Origin: Pseudomonadota bacterium
GTDB lineage: Bacteria; Desulfobacterota; Desulfovibrionia; Desulfovibrionales; Desulfovibrionaceae
DNA: 64,000 nt
Direction: 5' to 3'
NCBI GenBank assembly: GCA_023438245.1
Contig: JAEXRD010000091.1
Span: 1-64,000 of the forward strand
Shown here: in pieces, positions 1 through 8,164 of the stretch
Numbering within the stretch: position 1 is the stretch's first letter
Layout: each line of letters begins with the position of its first letter
Translations under genes and position numbers: made by a program
The notes under the pieces: generated by a model
Seen by the model: only the letters and a program-made list of their open reading frames with translations
Database searches by the model: none
What the model was told of the DNA's origin: nothing

Positions 1-36
<36 letters not shown>

Positions 37-47
37 CTCGTCTCCCC

Positions 48-890
48 CTAGTCGTCGTACTGCTTGGCGTAGGCCGCGTCGTCGTAGAGGGCCTCGCCGA
101 TGCTCTTCTTGCCGTAGTCGCGGATGATCTGCTGGCCCTGCGGCCCGGCCACGAACTCGATGAACGCCTGGGCGGTCTTGGCGCCGGGGGCGGCCAGGGC
201 GTGGTAGGTGTTCACCAGGTACTTGTCGCCCTTGAACAGGATCTTGAGCTTGGGCATGGCCTTCTTCTCGGCGGCCCAGGTGCTGGAGTCGGTCATGAAG
301 TAGCCGCCCTCGTCGTTGGCGCGCTTCAGGGTGGCGGTCATGAAGGCCTTGGTCACGATGTACCAGTCGCCGGAGGGCGTCAGGCCCGCCATCTTCCAGA
401 TGGACAGCTCCTTCTTGTGCGTGCCGGAATCGTCCCCGCGCGAGTAGAACTTGGCCCCTGCCGTGGCGATCTTCTGGTAGGCCTCGGTGGCGGTCTTGGC
501 GTGGGCGATGTGCGCGGGGTCGGCGGCGGGGCCCACGATGAAGAACTCGTTGGACCCGATGAGCACGCGGCCCGCGGCCCAACCCTCGGCCACGGCCTTC
601 TTTTCCGCCGCCGGGGCGTGCACCATGATCATGTCCACCTGCCCGGACTTGAGGTAGGCCAGCGATTCGCCGCTGCCGGCCTTGACCCAGTCCAGCCGGG
701 CGTCGGCCTTCTTGGCGAAGGCCTCGCCCAGTTCCTTCAGCAGGCCCAGCTCGCCGGGGCTGCCCGTGGCCAGGCTGAAGGCGTTCTTGCCCGCGCCGTA
801 GCTCTCGGTCACCTTGGCCTTGCCTCCCTCGCTTGCCATGGCCTGGATGGCGATCAGAAGCATCGCAAGTGTCATCAGCAGTTTACGCAT
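48..890 (-). CDS. tupA: Tungstate ABC transporter substrate-binding protein TupA
   Basis: This is a 280-residue periplasmic binding protein with a cleavable signal peptide (hydrophobic residues about 4-19, ending MAS). It should bind tungstate and deliver it to a TupB/TupC permease and ATPase. The order of segments fits the TupA branch of the molybdate/tungstate binders: LATGSPGELGLL near residue 40, a GSGES loop, MVHAPAAE, SRGDDSGTHKKE near 150, and MTDSSTW near 200. A -35-like TTGACA lies at 953-948 on the minus strand. The partner genes would lie downstream, past the window edge, so they cannot be checked. Tungsten uptake fits an anaerobe with tungsten- or molybdenum-dependent formate dehydrogenases. 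Confidence 0.88.
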   Translation of the reverse strand: MRKLLMTLAMLLIAIQAMASEGGKAKVTESYGAGKNAFSLATGSPGELGLLKELGEAFAKKADARLDWVKAGSGESLAYLKSGQVDMIMVHAPAAEKKAVAEGWAAGRVLIGSNEFFIVGPAADPAHIAHAKTATEAYQKIATAGAKFYSRGDDSGTHKKELSIWKMAGLTPSGDWYIVTKAFMTATLKRANDEGGYFMTDSSTWAAEKKAMPKLKILFKGDKYLVNTYHALAAPGAKTAQAFIEFVAGPQGQQIIRDYGKKSIGEALYDDAAYAKQYDD

Positions 891-975
891 TTGTCCCTCC
901 CGGTTGTTTCTGGATTCGTGGTCAGGGTACGGGAGGGTTGGGATTTATGTCAACACGGGCATGATTGTGCACGCG

Positions 976-1004
976 TTGACAGCCCAGGTCAAAGGCCGTA
1001 CTTC
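976..1004 (+). promoter_or_regulatory. Candidate sigma-70 promoter for the nifU-like/gltX genes
   Basis: A perfect TTGACA at 976-981 is followed after 17 bases by TACTTC (999-1004). It lies 29 bases before the NifU-like start codon. The -35 matches fully and the -10 poorly, so this is only a candidate. Confidence 0.4.
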
Positions 1005-1032
1005 TGCGCCCAGCCAATTTGGGAGGAAATCC

Positions 1033-1260
1033 ATGCGCGAGAAGGTGGAAGCCGCACTGGCCAAGGTCCGGCCCATGCTCCAGGCCGATGGCGGAGACGT
1101 GGAGCTGGTGGACGTGAGCGCGCGCGGCATCGTCACCGTGCGGCTGACGGGGCGCTGCAAAAGCTGCCCCATGTCGCAGATGACCCTCAAGGGCAGCGTG
1201 GAACGCATCGTCCGCCAGGAAGTGCCTGGCGTCAAAGCCGTCGAGAACGTCACGGAGTAG
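1033..1260 (+). CDS. NifU C-terminal-domain (Nfu-type) iron-sulfur scaffold protein
   Basis: This 75-residue protein is a stand-alone NifU C-terminal domain. The hallmark CxxC is C42-K-S-C45 (followed by PMSQ), which in this family holds a labile [4Fe-4S] cluster between two monomers for delivery to apo-proteins. LQADGGDVELV at residues 17-27 is also typical. The start is the ATG after GGGAGGAAAT; a longer in-frame reading back to 814 overlaps the tupA start region and is not needed. gltX begins 5 bases after the stop, so the two are probably co-transcribed. Confidence 0.9.
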   Translation: MREKVEAALAKVRPMLQADGGDVELVDVSARGIVTVRLTGRCKSCPMSQMTLKGSVERIVRQEVPGVKAVENVTE

Positions 1261-1265
1261 CATCT

Positions 1266-2669
1266 ATGAGCGTCGTCACCCGTTTCGCCCCGTCGCCCAC
1301 GGGGTATCTGCATATCGGAGGGGCGCGCACCGCCCTGTTCAGCTGGCTTTTGGCCAAGAGCAAGGGCGGCAGGTTCCTGCTGCGCGTGGAGGACACCGAC
1401 CGCGAGCGCAGCACCCAGGAAGCCACCGACGCCATCATCCAGGCCATGGCCTGGCTGGACCTGGCCGCCGAAGGGACCGCCGTGTTCCAGAGCACTCGTT
1501 TCGACATCTACAACAGCTACATCGACAAGCTGCTGGAGACCGGCCACGCCTACTGGTGCAGCTGCACGCCCGACGAGGTGGAGGCCATGCGCGAGAAGGC
1601 CCGGGCCGAGGGCCGCAAGCCCAAGTACGACGGCCGCTGCCGCGAGGCGAACCTTTCGAACGGACCCGGCTGTGTCGTCCGCTTCAAGACCCCGTCCGAC
1701 GGCGTCACCGCCTTCGAGGACATGGTGAAGGGCCCCACCGCGGTGCAGAACGCGGAAATGGACGACATGATCCTGCGCCGCAGCGACGGCTCGCCCACCT
1801 ACAACCTGGCCGTCGTGGTGGACGACCACGAGATGGGCGTGACCCACGTGCTGCGCGGCGACGACCACGTGGCCAACACCCCGCGCCAGATCCTGCTGTA
1901 CCAGGCCTTCGGCTGGGACATCCCCCGGTTCGGCCACGTGCCCATGATCCTGGGGCCGGACAAGGCCAAGCTTTCCAAGCGCCACGGCGCGCTCTCGGTC
2001 ATGGAGTACCAGAAGATGGGCTACCTGCCGGAGGCCCTGGTGAACTACCTGGCGCGCCTGGGCTGGAGCCACGGCGACCAGGAGATCTTCAGCCGCGAGG
2101 AGCTGGTGCAGCACTTCCCGGCGGGCAACCTGGGCAACTCGCCCTCGGTGTTCGACGTGAAGAAGCTCGAATGGCTCAACGCCCACTACATCAAGGAATC
2201 CGCCCCCGCCCGGCTGGCCGCCCTGCTGCCCGAGTTCATCCTCGCCGGGGGTGAAGCAGAGGGCCTGAAGCTGGACGCCGCCTACCTGGAGGCCATCGTG
2301 CCGCTGTTGCAGCCGCGCGCCAAGACCCTGGTGGAGATGGCCGACATGGCCCGCTTCTTCCTGGTGGATTCCGGCGCGCTGAGCTACGACGAGAAGGCCG
2401 TGGCCGACCAGCTGAAGCCCGAATCGCGTGAGCTGCTCTCCGCGCTGCTGCCCATCTATGAGGTGGCTCCCGACTATTCCGACCACAAGGCGCTGGAAGC
2501 GGCCACCCAGGCCTTCCTGGACGAGCGCGGCCTGAAGTTCAAGGCCGTGGCCCAGCCCCTGCGCGTTGCCCTCACCGGCAAGACGGCCAGCCCCGGCCTG
2601 TTCGAGACCATGAGCGTGCTGGGCAGGGACGAAAGCCTGGCGCGCATCAAGCGGGCTCTCTCCCTCTAA
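1266..2669 (+). CDS. gltX: Glutamate--tRNA ligase
   Basis: This 467-residue class I aminoacyl-tRNA synthetase charges tRNA-Glu (or tRNA-Gln in a non-discriminating form). The adenylate-binding HIGH motif appears as HIGG at residues 16-19 inside SPTGYLHIGGART, and the KMSKS loop as KLSKR at 235-239. Length is usual for bacterial GluRS. The start was chosen at the ATG giving MSVVTRFAPSPTG, the conserved N-terminus; the same frame is open far upstream, but that stretch overlaps other genes. Glu-tRNA also feeds the C5 tetrapyrrole route of the downstream hemL gene. Confidence 0.97.
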   Translation: MSVVTRFAPSPTGYLHIGGARTALFSWLLAKSKGGRFLLRVEDTDRERSTQEATDAIIQAMAWLDLAAEGTAVFQSTRFDIYNSYIDKLLETGHAYWCSCTPDEVEAMREKARAEGRKPKYDGRCREANLSNGPGCVVRFKTPSDGVTAFEDMVKGPTAVQNAEMDDMILRRSDGSPTYNLAVVVDDHEMGVTHVLRGDDHVANTPRQILLYQAFGWDIPRFGHVPMILGPDKAKLSKRHGALSVMEYQKMGYLPEALVNYLARLGWSHGDQEIFSREELVQHFPAGNLGNSPSVFDVKKLEWLNAHYIKESAPARLAALLPEFILAGGEAEGLKLDAAYLEAIVPLLQPRAKTLVEMADMARFFLVDSGALSYDEKAVADQLKPESRELLSALLPIYEVAPDYSDHKALEAATQAFLDERGLKFKAVAQPLRVALTGKTASPGLFETMSVLGRDESLARIKRALSL

Positions 2670-2681
2670 GGTGGCACGCAC

Positions 2682-3719
2682 ATGACACACGCACCCTGCT
2701 TCGCCAGCGACAACTACGCGGGCGTCCATCCCGATGTGCTCCAGGCCCTCTCCGCGGCCAACGACGGCCCGGCCAAGGCCTACGGCGACGACGAAATCAC
2801 CGCAGCCGCCCGCCAGCGCTTCAAGAAGCTCCTGGGCAACCGGGCCGAGGCCTTCTTCGTGTTCCTGGGCACCGCGGCCAACGTGCTGGCGCTCCAGGCC
2901 ATGGTGCGGCCCCATCAGGCCGTGCTCTGCGCCGAGAGCGCGCACATCAACGTGGACGAGTGCGGCGCGCCCGAGGCCCGCATCGGCTGCAAGCTGATGA
3001 CCGTGCCCGCGCCCGGCGGCAAGCTCACGCCCGAGCTGCTGCGCCCCTTCCTGGCGCACCTGGGCAACGAGCACCACAACCAGCCCAAGGCCATCTCCAT
3101 CTCCCAGGCCACGGAGCTGGGCACGCTGTACACCCCGCTGGAGATCCGCGCCCTGGCGGACTTCGCCCACGCCCACCACATGTGGCTGCACATGGACGGC
3201 GCGCGCATCGCCAACGCCTGCGCCGCACTGGAGTGCACCGCCGCGGAACTGACCGTGAAGGTCGGCGTGGACGCCGTGAGCTTCGGCGGCACCAAGAATG
3301 GCATGATGTTCGGCGAGGCCGTGGTGTTCTTCCGCGCCGAGCTGGCGCGCGACTTCCAGTACATCCGCAAGCAGAACATGCAGCTCTGCTCCAAGATGCG
3401 CTTCATCTCCGCGCAGTTCCTGGCGCTCCTGGAAGGCGGCCTGTGGCTGGAGAACGCCCGCCGCGCCAACGCCATGGCCCGGCTGCTGGCCGACCGGCTC
3501 GCGGGCGCGCCCGGGGTGGAGATCACCCAGCCGGTTCAGACCAACGCCGTGTTCGCCAGGCTCGCGCCTGCCGCCACCCTGCGCCTGCAGGCCCGCTTCG
3601 CCTTCTACACCTGGGACCCCCGGGAGCACGTGGTGCGCTGGATGACCTCCTTCGCCACCACCAAGGCCGAGGTGGAGCAGTTCGCCGAGGCCGTGCGCCA
3701 GGAAGCGGCCCAGGGCTAG
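2682..3719 (+). CDS. ltaE: Low-specificity L-threonine aldolase family protein
   Basis: This 345-residue PLP enzyme of the beta-eliminating lyase fold should cleave L-threonine or allo-threonine to glycine and acetaldehyde. The cofactor lysine is expected at K205 in SFGGTKNGMMFGE. The Asp/Arg pair of the family is seen in LHMDGARIANA near residue 172. An N-terminal FASDNYAG and the AYGDDEITA segment match the bacterial aldolase subgroup. It starts 12 bases after gltX, but there is no metabolic link. A related aromatic-amino-acid lyase activity cannot be excluded. Confidence 0.88.
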   Translation: MTHAPCFASDNYAGVHPDVLQALSAANDGPAKAYGDDEITAAARQRFKKLLGNRAEAFFVFLGTAANVLALQAMVRPHQAVLCAESAHINVDECGAPEARIGCKLMTVPAPGGKLTPELLRPFLAHLGNEHHNQPKAISISQATELGTLYTPLEIRALADFAHAHHMWLHMDGARIANACAALECTAAELTVKVGVDAVSFGGTKNGMMFGEAVVFFRAELARDFQYIRKQNMQLCSKMRFISAQFLALLEGGLWLENARRANAMARLLADRLAGAPGVEITQPVQTNAVFARLAPAATLRLQARFAFYTWDPREHVVRWMTSFATTKAEVEQFAEAVRQEAAQG

Positions 3720-3785
3720 CGACCGGGGCTAGCCGACGTCAGCGGGGGCTTGCGCAAGGCGGCTCGCCGGGCGTAAGCCTGGAGC

Positions 3786-4784
3786 ATGTCGCCCTCCGCT
3801 TTCGACGAAGCCGCCCCGCGCTTCCGCATCCTGCCCGAACCCCCGTCCGCGGGGGAGGGCGGTCTCGTGCTGGACCGGGCCACGGGCCTGGTCTGGACGC
3901 GCTCGGCCAATCCCCTGGGCTATCCGCTGCCCTGGGCCGAGGCCCTGGAGGCCGTGGCCGCCTGGAACCGCGCGGGCCTGCTCGGCCACGCGGACTGGCG
4001 CATGCCCAACCGCCGCGAGCTGCGCTCGCTCATCGACCACGCCCGGCGGCAGCCCGCGCTGCCCCCCGGCCACCCCTTCCGCGACGTGTTTCCGGGCTGG
4101 GTGTGGACCTCCACCAGCAAGGCCGGGCAGGAGGCCTACGCCTGGAACGTGCACCTGGAAGGCGGGCGCATGTTCTACAGCCGCAAGGACGAGTTCCGGC
4201 TGCTTTGGCCCGTGCGCGGGCCCATGCCCGGGCAGGCCGCCAACTTGGCGCGCACCGGCCAGCGGGGCTGCTTCGACGCGCTGGGCCGCGCGGTCGATTG
4301 CGCGGGAACGGGCCAGGACGGGGAATTGCGCCTGGGCGCGCCCTGGCCGGAGCCGCGCTTCCGGCGCGAGGGGCCGGGCATCCGCGACCTGCTCACGGGC
4401 CTGCTCTGGCTGGCTCCGGAACAGCTGACCCCAGAACGGCTGATTGGTGAGCCGCTGACCTGGGACCGGGCCCTGGAGCTGGCCTCCGCGCACGGGCCGG
4501 GCTGGCGGCTGCCAAGCATCGACGAGTTGGAAGGGCTGGTGGACGCCGGGCGCGCCGACCCCGCCTGGCCGGAGGAGCTTGCCCGGCTGTTGGCCGGTTC
4601 GCCGGGAGAGGCGCCCCCCCTCCGCGCCGAGGGCCTGTGGTCCGCCACCACCAGCGGCTTCGACCCGGCCTGGGCCTTCGTGCTCTATGCCCGCAAGGGC
4701 GCGGTGGGCGTGGGGTTCAAGCAGGGCGCGGAGTTTCTGGCCTGGCCCGTGCGCGGCCCGGAGGTTCGCAGTGTCCCGGTATAG
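3786..4784 (+). CDS. DUF1566 (Lcl C-terminal-like) domain protein, two tandem copies
   Basis: This 332-residue protein of unknown function contains the DUF1566 signature twice: LDRATGLVWTRS, WRMPNRRELRSLID and LLWPVRG in the first half (about residues 25-140), then DLLTGLLWL, WRLPSIDELEGLVD and LAWPVRG in the second half (about 195-328). The family is found in secreted or surface proteins, often with FGE-like lectin folds. No signal peptide is seen at the chosen ATG (MSPSAFDEA), so the location is unclear. It stands alone between the aldolase and the next operon. Confidence 0.8.
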   Translation: MSPSAFDEAAPRFRILPEPPSAGEGGLVLDRATGLVWTRSANPLGYPLPWAEALEAVAAWNRAGLLGHADWRMPNRRELRSLIDHARRQPALPPGHPFRDVFPGWVWTSTSKAGQEAYAWNVHLEGGRMFYSRKDEFRLLWPVRGPMPGQAANLARTGQRGCFDALGRAVDCAGTGQDGELRLGAPWPEPRFRREGPGIRDLLTGLLWLAPEQLTPERLIGEPLTWDRALELASAHGPGWRLPSIDELEGLVDAGRADPAWPEELARLLAGSPGEAPPLRAEGLWSATTSGFDPAWAFVLYARKGAVGVGFKQGAEFLAWPVRGPEVRSVPV

Positions 4785-4930
4785 CTAATCGTGATTCGTT
4801 GTCGCGAACTCATTGCTTTTGCTTGGCGAAAATCTTGCCTTCCGGGCTCCCCTGCGCTAAAGATGGCCGAACAGTGGCGTTCCGCGGGCCGCCTTCCGAC
4901 CACGCGGAACCGTACCGCCCCCACGCCATC

Positions 4931-4960
4931 ACAGGCCACCACAGGCCACCACAGGCCACC
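4931..4960 (+). repeat. Three tandem copies of a 10-bp unit
   Basis: ACAGGCCACC is repeated three times without interruption and is followed directly by ATAGGAGGGAACC and the next start codon. It sits in the probable leader next to the ribosome binding site. Copy-number change could therefore alter leader length or structure; that is inference. Confidence 0.8.
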
Positions 4961-4973
4961 ATAGGAGGGAACC

Positions 4974-5372
4974 ATGACGACGCTTCCCGGCGCGCAAATG
5001 CTGCGCAACACCGCGCTCATCCTCATCATGTTCATGACCACCCTGTCCTTTGTGCCCAGGGCCGAGGCCAGCATGGTGCCCACGGCCCTGTCCCTGCTCT
5101 CCGAGGCCCGCGCCCAGGACCTGACCGTGGTGCAGAAGGTGCTGGAGAACAAGGCCGTGAAGGCCCGGCTTTCCGCCCTGGGCTACACCGACGAGGAAAT
5201 CTCCGCCAAGCTCTCCCTGGTCTCGGACGAGGAGCTGAGCCGGCTGGCCTCGCAGCTCAACGCCCTTGAGGCCGGCGGCGACGGCCTGGGCATCCTCGTG
5301 ACCCTGCTGGTCATCGTGCTGCTGGTGGTGTTGATCCTCAAGCTGAGCGACAAGACCGTCACCATCCGCTAA
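4974..5372 (+). CDS. PA2779-family membrane-anchored protein
   Basis: This small 132-residue protein has an N-terminal signal or anchor segment (about residues 10-31), a helical middle with LENKAVKARLSALGYTDEEI, and a C-terminal membrane helix (about 104-124). The layout and motif match the PA2779 family of Pseudomonas, whose function is unknown. It has a strong site, AGGAGGGAACC, before ATG. The next gene is a C39-like peptidase lipoprotein, the usual partner in this family, so the three genes 4974-6410 appear to form one operon. Confidence 0.82.
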   Translation: MTTLPGAQMLRNTALILIMFMTTLSFVPRAEASMVPTALSLLSEARAQDLTVVQKVLENKAVKARLSALGYTDEEISAKLSLVSDEELSRLASQLNALEAGGDGLGILVTLLVIVLLVVLILKLSDKTVTIR

Positions 5373-5376
5373 GGCC

Positions 5377-5946
5377 ATGAGCTCCACCGGGCGGGTCCAC
5401 ACCGTACGGGCCATGCTGCTTGCCCTGGCGTGCGCCCTGGCGCTCTCCGGCTGCGCAGCAAGCCTGCCCTCCGGCTTCAGCCCGCCGGGGGGCAGGGCCA
5501 TGGTGCCGGACATGCCCTTCCACCCCCAGGAGGACCACCAGTGCGGGCCCGCCGCGCTGGCCATGGTGCTCAACCGCCTGGGCGATCCCGCCAGCCCGGA
5601 GGACATCGCCCGGAGCATCTACCGCAAGGAGCTGCGCGGCACGGTGAGCCTGGACCTGGCCCTGTACCCGCGCACGCGGGGCTTTTCCACGCGTTTCTTC
5701 CGGGGCGCGCCCGGCGACATCGTCTCCGCCATCGACTCCGGCAGCCCGCTGCTGGTCATGGTGGACGAAGGCTTCGCGGGGGTGCGCGTCATGCACTACA
5801 TGGTGGTGGTGGGCTACTCGCCCGAGGGCGTGCTGGTGAATTCCGGCCGCCGCCGCGAGCAGGCCGTGCCCTGGGGGGACTTCCTCCGGGCCTGGCAGGG
5901 CGCGGACAACTGGGCCCTGGCCGTGAGCCGCAGGGAGGCCCCGTGA
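5377..5946 (+). CDS. PA2778-like C39-family cysteine peptidase lipoprotein
   Basis: This 189-residue predicted lipoprotein has a lipobox LSGC with C26. The papain-like C39 fold is shown by QCGPAALAMVLNRLG, where C56 would be the nucleophile, and by H140 in MHYMVVVGYSP with N155 following. In Pseudomonas the PA2778 protein carries TPR repeats on the same chain; here the TPR part is a separate gene overlapping by GTGA at 5943. Substrate unknown; C39 domains often remove leader peptides. No transporter domain is present. Confidence 0.85.
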   Translation: MSSTGRVHTVRAMLLALACALALSGCAASLPSGFSPPGGRAMVPDMPFHPQEDHQCGPAALAMVLNRLGDPASPEDIARSIYRKELRGTVSLDLALYPRTRGFSTRFFRGAPGDIVSAIDSGSPLLVMVDEGFAGVRVMHYMVVVGYSPEGVLVNSGRRREQAVPWGDFLRAWQGADNWALAVSRREAP

Positions 5947-6410
5947 GCCGCGCGCTGCCGCGTCTGGCGCTCGCCCGCGCCGTCCTGCTGCCTCTGCTGC
6001 CCCTTCTGCTTTGGGGCTGCGCCCTGCCGCAGATCGTCATCCACGACGACCCGCTCTCGGCCCGGGAGCACATGAAGCTGGGCATGGCCTACGAGGCCAA
6101 GGGCGAGGCCGCGCGGGCCGAGGGCGAGTACCGCCTGGCCGCCCGGCACGAGCCCCTGGCCCGGCTGTACCTGGGCAACCTGCTGTACGGCCAGGGCAGG
6201 CCCGACGACGCCGAAGGCGAGTACCGCACGGCGCTGAAGGCCCTGCCGGACAACCCGGAGGCGCTGAACAACCTGGCCTGGCTGCTGCACGAACGCGGGA
6301 AGAACACGGACGAGGCCGAGGCCCTGGCCGTCCGCGCCGTTGAACTGGCTCCGGCCCGGCCCGCCTTCCTGGACACGCTCCGGGCCATCCGCGCCGCGCG
6401 CGGCAGGTAG
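5943..6410 (+). CDS. TPR-repeat lipoprotein
   Basis: This 155-residue protein begins at a GTG that overlaps the TGA of the peptidase gene, so translation is probably coupled. It has an N-terminal hydrophobic stretch ending in a lipobox LWGC (C25) and about three tetratricopeptide repeats (AREHMKLGMAYEAKGE, ARLYLGNLLYGQGR, ALNNLAWLLHERGK). TPRs mediate protein contacts. Together with the preceding peptidase it corresponds to the two halves of the PA2778 protein. Confidence 0.8.
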   Translation: MSRALPRLALARAVLLPLLPLLLWGCALPQIVIHDDPLSAREHMKLGMAYEAKGEAARAEGEYRLAARHEPLARLYLGNLLYGQGRPDDAEGEYRTALKALPDNPEALNNLAWLLHERGKNTDEAEALAVRAVELAPARPAFLDTLRAIRAARGR

Positions 6411-6424
6411 GGGGCGGCTTTCGC

Positions 6425-7654
6425 CTAGCGCCCGTAGAGCGTGCTGATGCTGGGCACGATGTCCAGGTAGGCCAGCGGCTCCGCGCCCTCGTTGCGAACC
6501 TGGAAGGCCAGGTTCGGCTCGATGTGCGCCGTGTCGCCGGGGCCCAGGTCCGTGGTGCGGCCCGTTTCCACAAGCCGCGCCCGGCCCGAGAGGACATGCA
6601 GCTGGTGCTCCCAGGGCGCGGCGCGCAGCGGCGTGTGGCCGCCGGGCGCAAGCTCCACGCGGCGGGTGCAGAACATGGGCGAGCGCTCCAGGTTCTCGGC
6701 GGTCAGCCAGCTCAGGGTCATGCCGCTGGCCCCTTCCTCCTCGATGGCCAGCGCCGGGGCCGAGCCTGCGGGCCGCACCACGGCGAAGGCCTTCTCGGCG
6801 TGCCAGCGGGCGATGCGCTCGCGGTTCTCCTCGTCCTCGCGGCGCATCTCCTCGTCCAGCTCGATGGGGAAGAGCGGCCCTTCCTGCACGATGCCCGCCA
6901 GCAGTTCCTCCTCGGACAGCGGGGCCGGGTTGGGCGCGCTGGGCGCAAGCGGGCAGAGCAGGATCAGCTTGGTCTTCTTGTTGGGCGCAAGGTTCTCGGT
7001 CATGGCCCGCACGTGCCTGCGGATGGCCGCGATGTCGCCCAGCACCTCCATGTGCTTGCTGGCGAACTGCGCCGTGGTGCTGAAGGGCCGCCCGCCCAGC
7101 AGGCGCTGGAAGTCCGCCAGGGTGAAGTAGCTCACGTCGCCGCGCTGCACGGGGTCCTTGGCGCGGAAGAACTGGGGGTGGGTCTGGCGGATGTACAGCA
7201 GGAAGGAGCTTTTCTGCCGCTCGCTGCCGAAGAAGCTCTCGGTGGAGATGAGCAGGTTGTGGCGCGCCACGCGCAGCAGTTCGTCCACCACGCGCTGCGA
7301 GCCCTCGATGTGCTCGATGGTCTCGATGCAGACCACGGTGTCGAAGCTGCCGTCCGCGAAGGGGATGTCCAGGGCCGAGCCGCAGCAGGTCTTGAGGCCG
7401 TAGCGCCTGCGGGCCACGGAAAGGGCGTGCCCGTCCAGGTCCAGGGTGGTCACGTCGGCCCGCAGCAGCTTCTCCATCAGGTGCGAGTGGTAGCCGTCGG
7501 CCCCGCCCACGTTGAGCACCCGGCCCAGGGTGAGCCTGTTCAGAACCTTGAAGATGGAGAAGGTGCGCGCGTAGTGCGCCAGATGCAGCGGAATGGTGTG
7601 CCGGAAGCCTTTCATGTAGCCGTAGATGGGGGCGTGCGCTCTTTCGTAGGGCAT
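6425..7654 (-). CDS. SAM-dependent methyltransferase fused to a cupin domain
   Basis: This 409-residue protein has two parts. Residues about 45-150 are a class I methyltransferase: GRVLNVGGADGYHSHL (SAM site), TTLDLDGHAL, and VCIETIEHIEG. Residues about 320-405 form a small beta-barrel cupin: HTPLRAAPWEHQLHVLSGRARL and LGPGDTAHIEP. The central region is rich in acidic and Arg residues. The ATG at 7654 gives MPYERAHAPIYGYMKGF. It ends the ahb-hemL-GNAT run. Substrate unknown. Confidence 0.8.
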   Translation of the reverse strand: MPYERAHAPIYGYMKGFRHTIPLHLAHYARTFSIFKVLNRLTLGRVLNVGGADGYHSHLMEKLLRADVTTLDLDGHALSVARRRYGLKTCCGSALDIPFADGSFDTVVCIETIEHIEGSQRVVDELLRVARHNLLISTESFFGSERQKSSFLLYIRQTHPQFFRAKDPVQRGDVSYFTLADFQRLLGGRPFSTTAQFASKHMEVLGDIAAIRRHVRAMTENLAPNKKTKLILLCPLAPSAPNPAPLSEEELLAGIVQEGPLFPIELDEEMRREDEENRERIARWHAEKAFAVVRPAGSAPALAIEEEGASGMTLSWLTAENLERSPMFCTRRVELAPGGHTPLRAAPWEHQLHVLSGRARLVETGRTTDLGPGDTAHIEPNLAFQVRNEGAEPLAYLDIVPSISTLYGR

Positions 7655-7707
7655 CCGGTGCTCCCTGTGGCGCGGGCCCGTGCCGGCCGCACCACGGCTT
7701 GGTGCGG

Positions 7708-8154
7708 TCAGGGCTCGTACGGCCGCAGAATCTCCATGAACACCGCCGGGTTGCTCACCGGCTCGAAACCGTAGCGGCTGTACAGCCCGTGGGCCGTGGA
7801 GGTGGCCAGCAGCCAGCGCCGCAGCCCCTGCAGGGCCGGGTGCTCCAGCACGCGCTGAACCATCCACTTGCCCAGCCCCCGGCCCCGGTGCGCGTCCAGC
7901 ACGAACACGTCCGCCAGGTAGGCGAAGGTGGCGCGGTCGGTGATGGCCCGGCAGAATCCGGCCTGCCCGCCGCCCTGGTCCTGCGGGGCCAGCAGCGTGA
8001 AGCACAGGGAGTTCGCCAGGGAGCGCGCCACCACATCGCGCGGGATGCCCCGCGCCCAGTACGACTCCCGGCTGAGCCAGCCGTGCACCGTGTCCAGGTC
8101 GGCCAGGGCCGGGTCGTCGGACAGGGTGTAGCCGTCTTCCCTGCGCCACTCCAC
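7708..8154 (-). CDS. GNAT-family N-acetyltransferase
   Basis: This 148-residue protein has the GNAT fold. The acetyl-CoA pyrophosphate loop is seen in VFVLDAHRGRGLGKWMV (R/Q-x-x-G-x-G/A type), followed by LLATSTAHGLYSRYGFEP. It starts at GTG with an AGGAGG site that overlaps the hemL stop, so it is likely translated from the hemL transcript. Substrate unknown; it resembles YjcF/aminoglycoside-type small acetyltransferases only in general fold. Confidence 0.85.
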   Translation of the reverse strand: MEWRREDGYTLSDDPALADLDTVHGWLSRESYWARGIPRDVVARSLANSLCFTLLAPQDQGGGQAGFCRAITDRATFAYLADVFVLDAHRGRGLGKWMVQRVLEHPALQGLRRWLLATSTAHGLYSRYGFEPVSNPAVFMEILRPYEP

Positions 8155-8164
8155 GGGGGGCCTC

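Noticed and set aside
201..1265. Long plus-strand frame running through tupA into gltX
   Set aside because: It is antisense to tupA and lacks a start signal; the GluRS N-terminus begins at 1266. It is an effect of high GC content.
945..3629. 894-codon minus-strand frame opposite gltX and ltaE
   Set aside because: Composition is Gly/Ala/His/Gln-rich with no domain; it is the mirror frame of two well-identified genes.
4800..4930. Possible promoter for the PA2779-like operon
   Set aside because: Several TTG-rich hexamers occur (for example TTGTCG and TTGCTT), but none has a convincing -10 at 16-18 bases.
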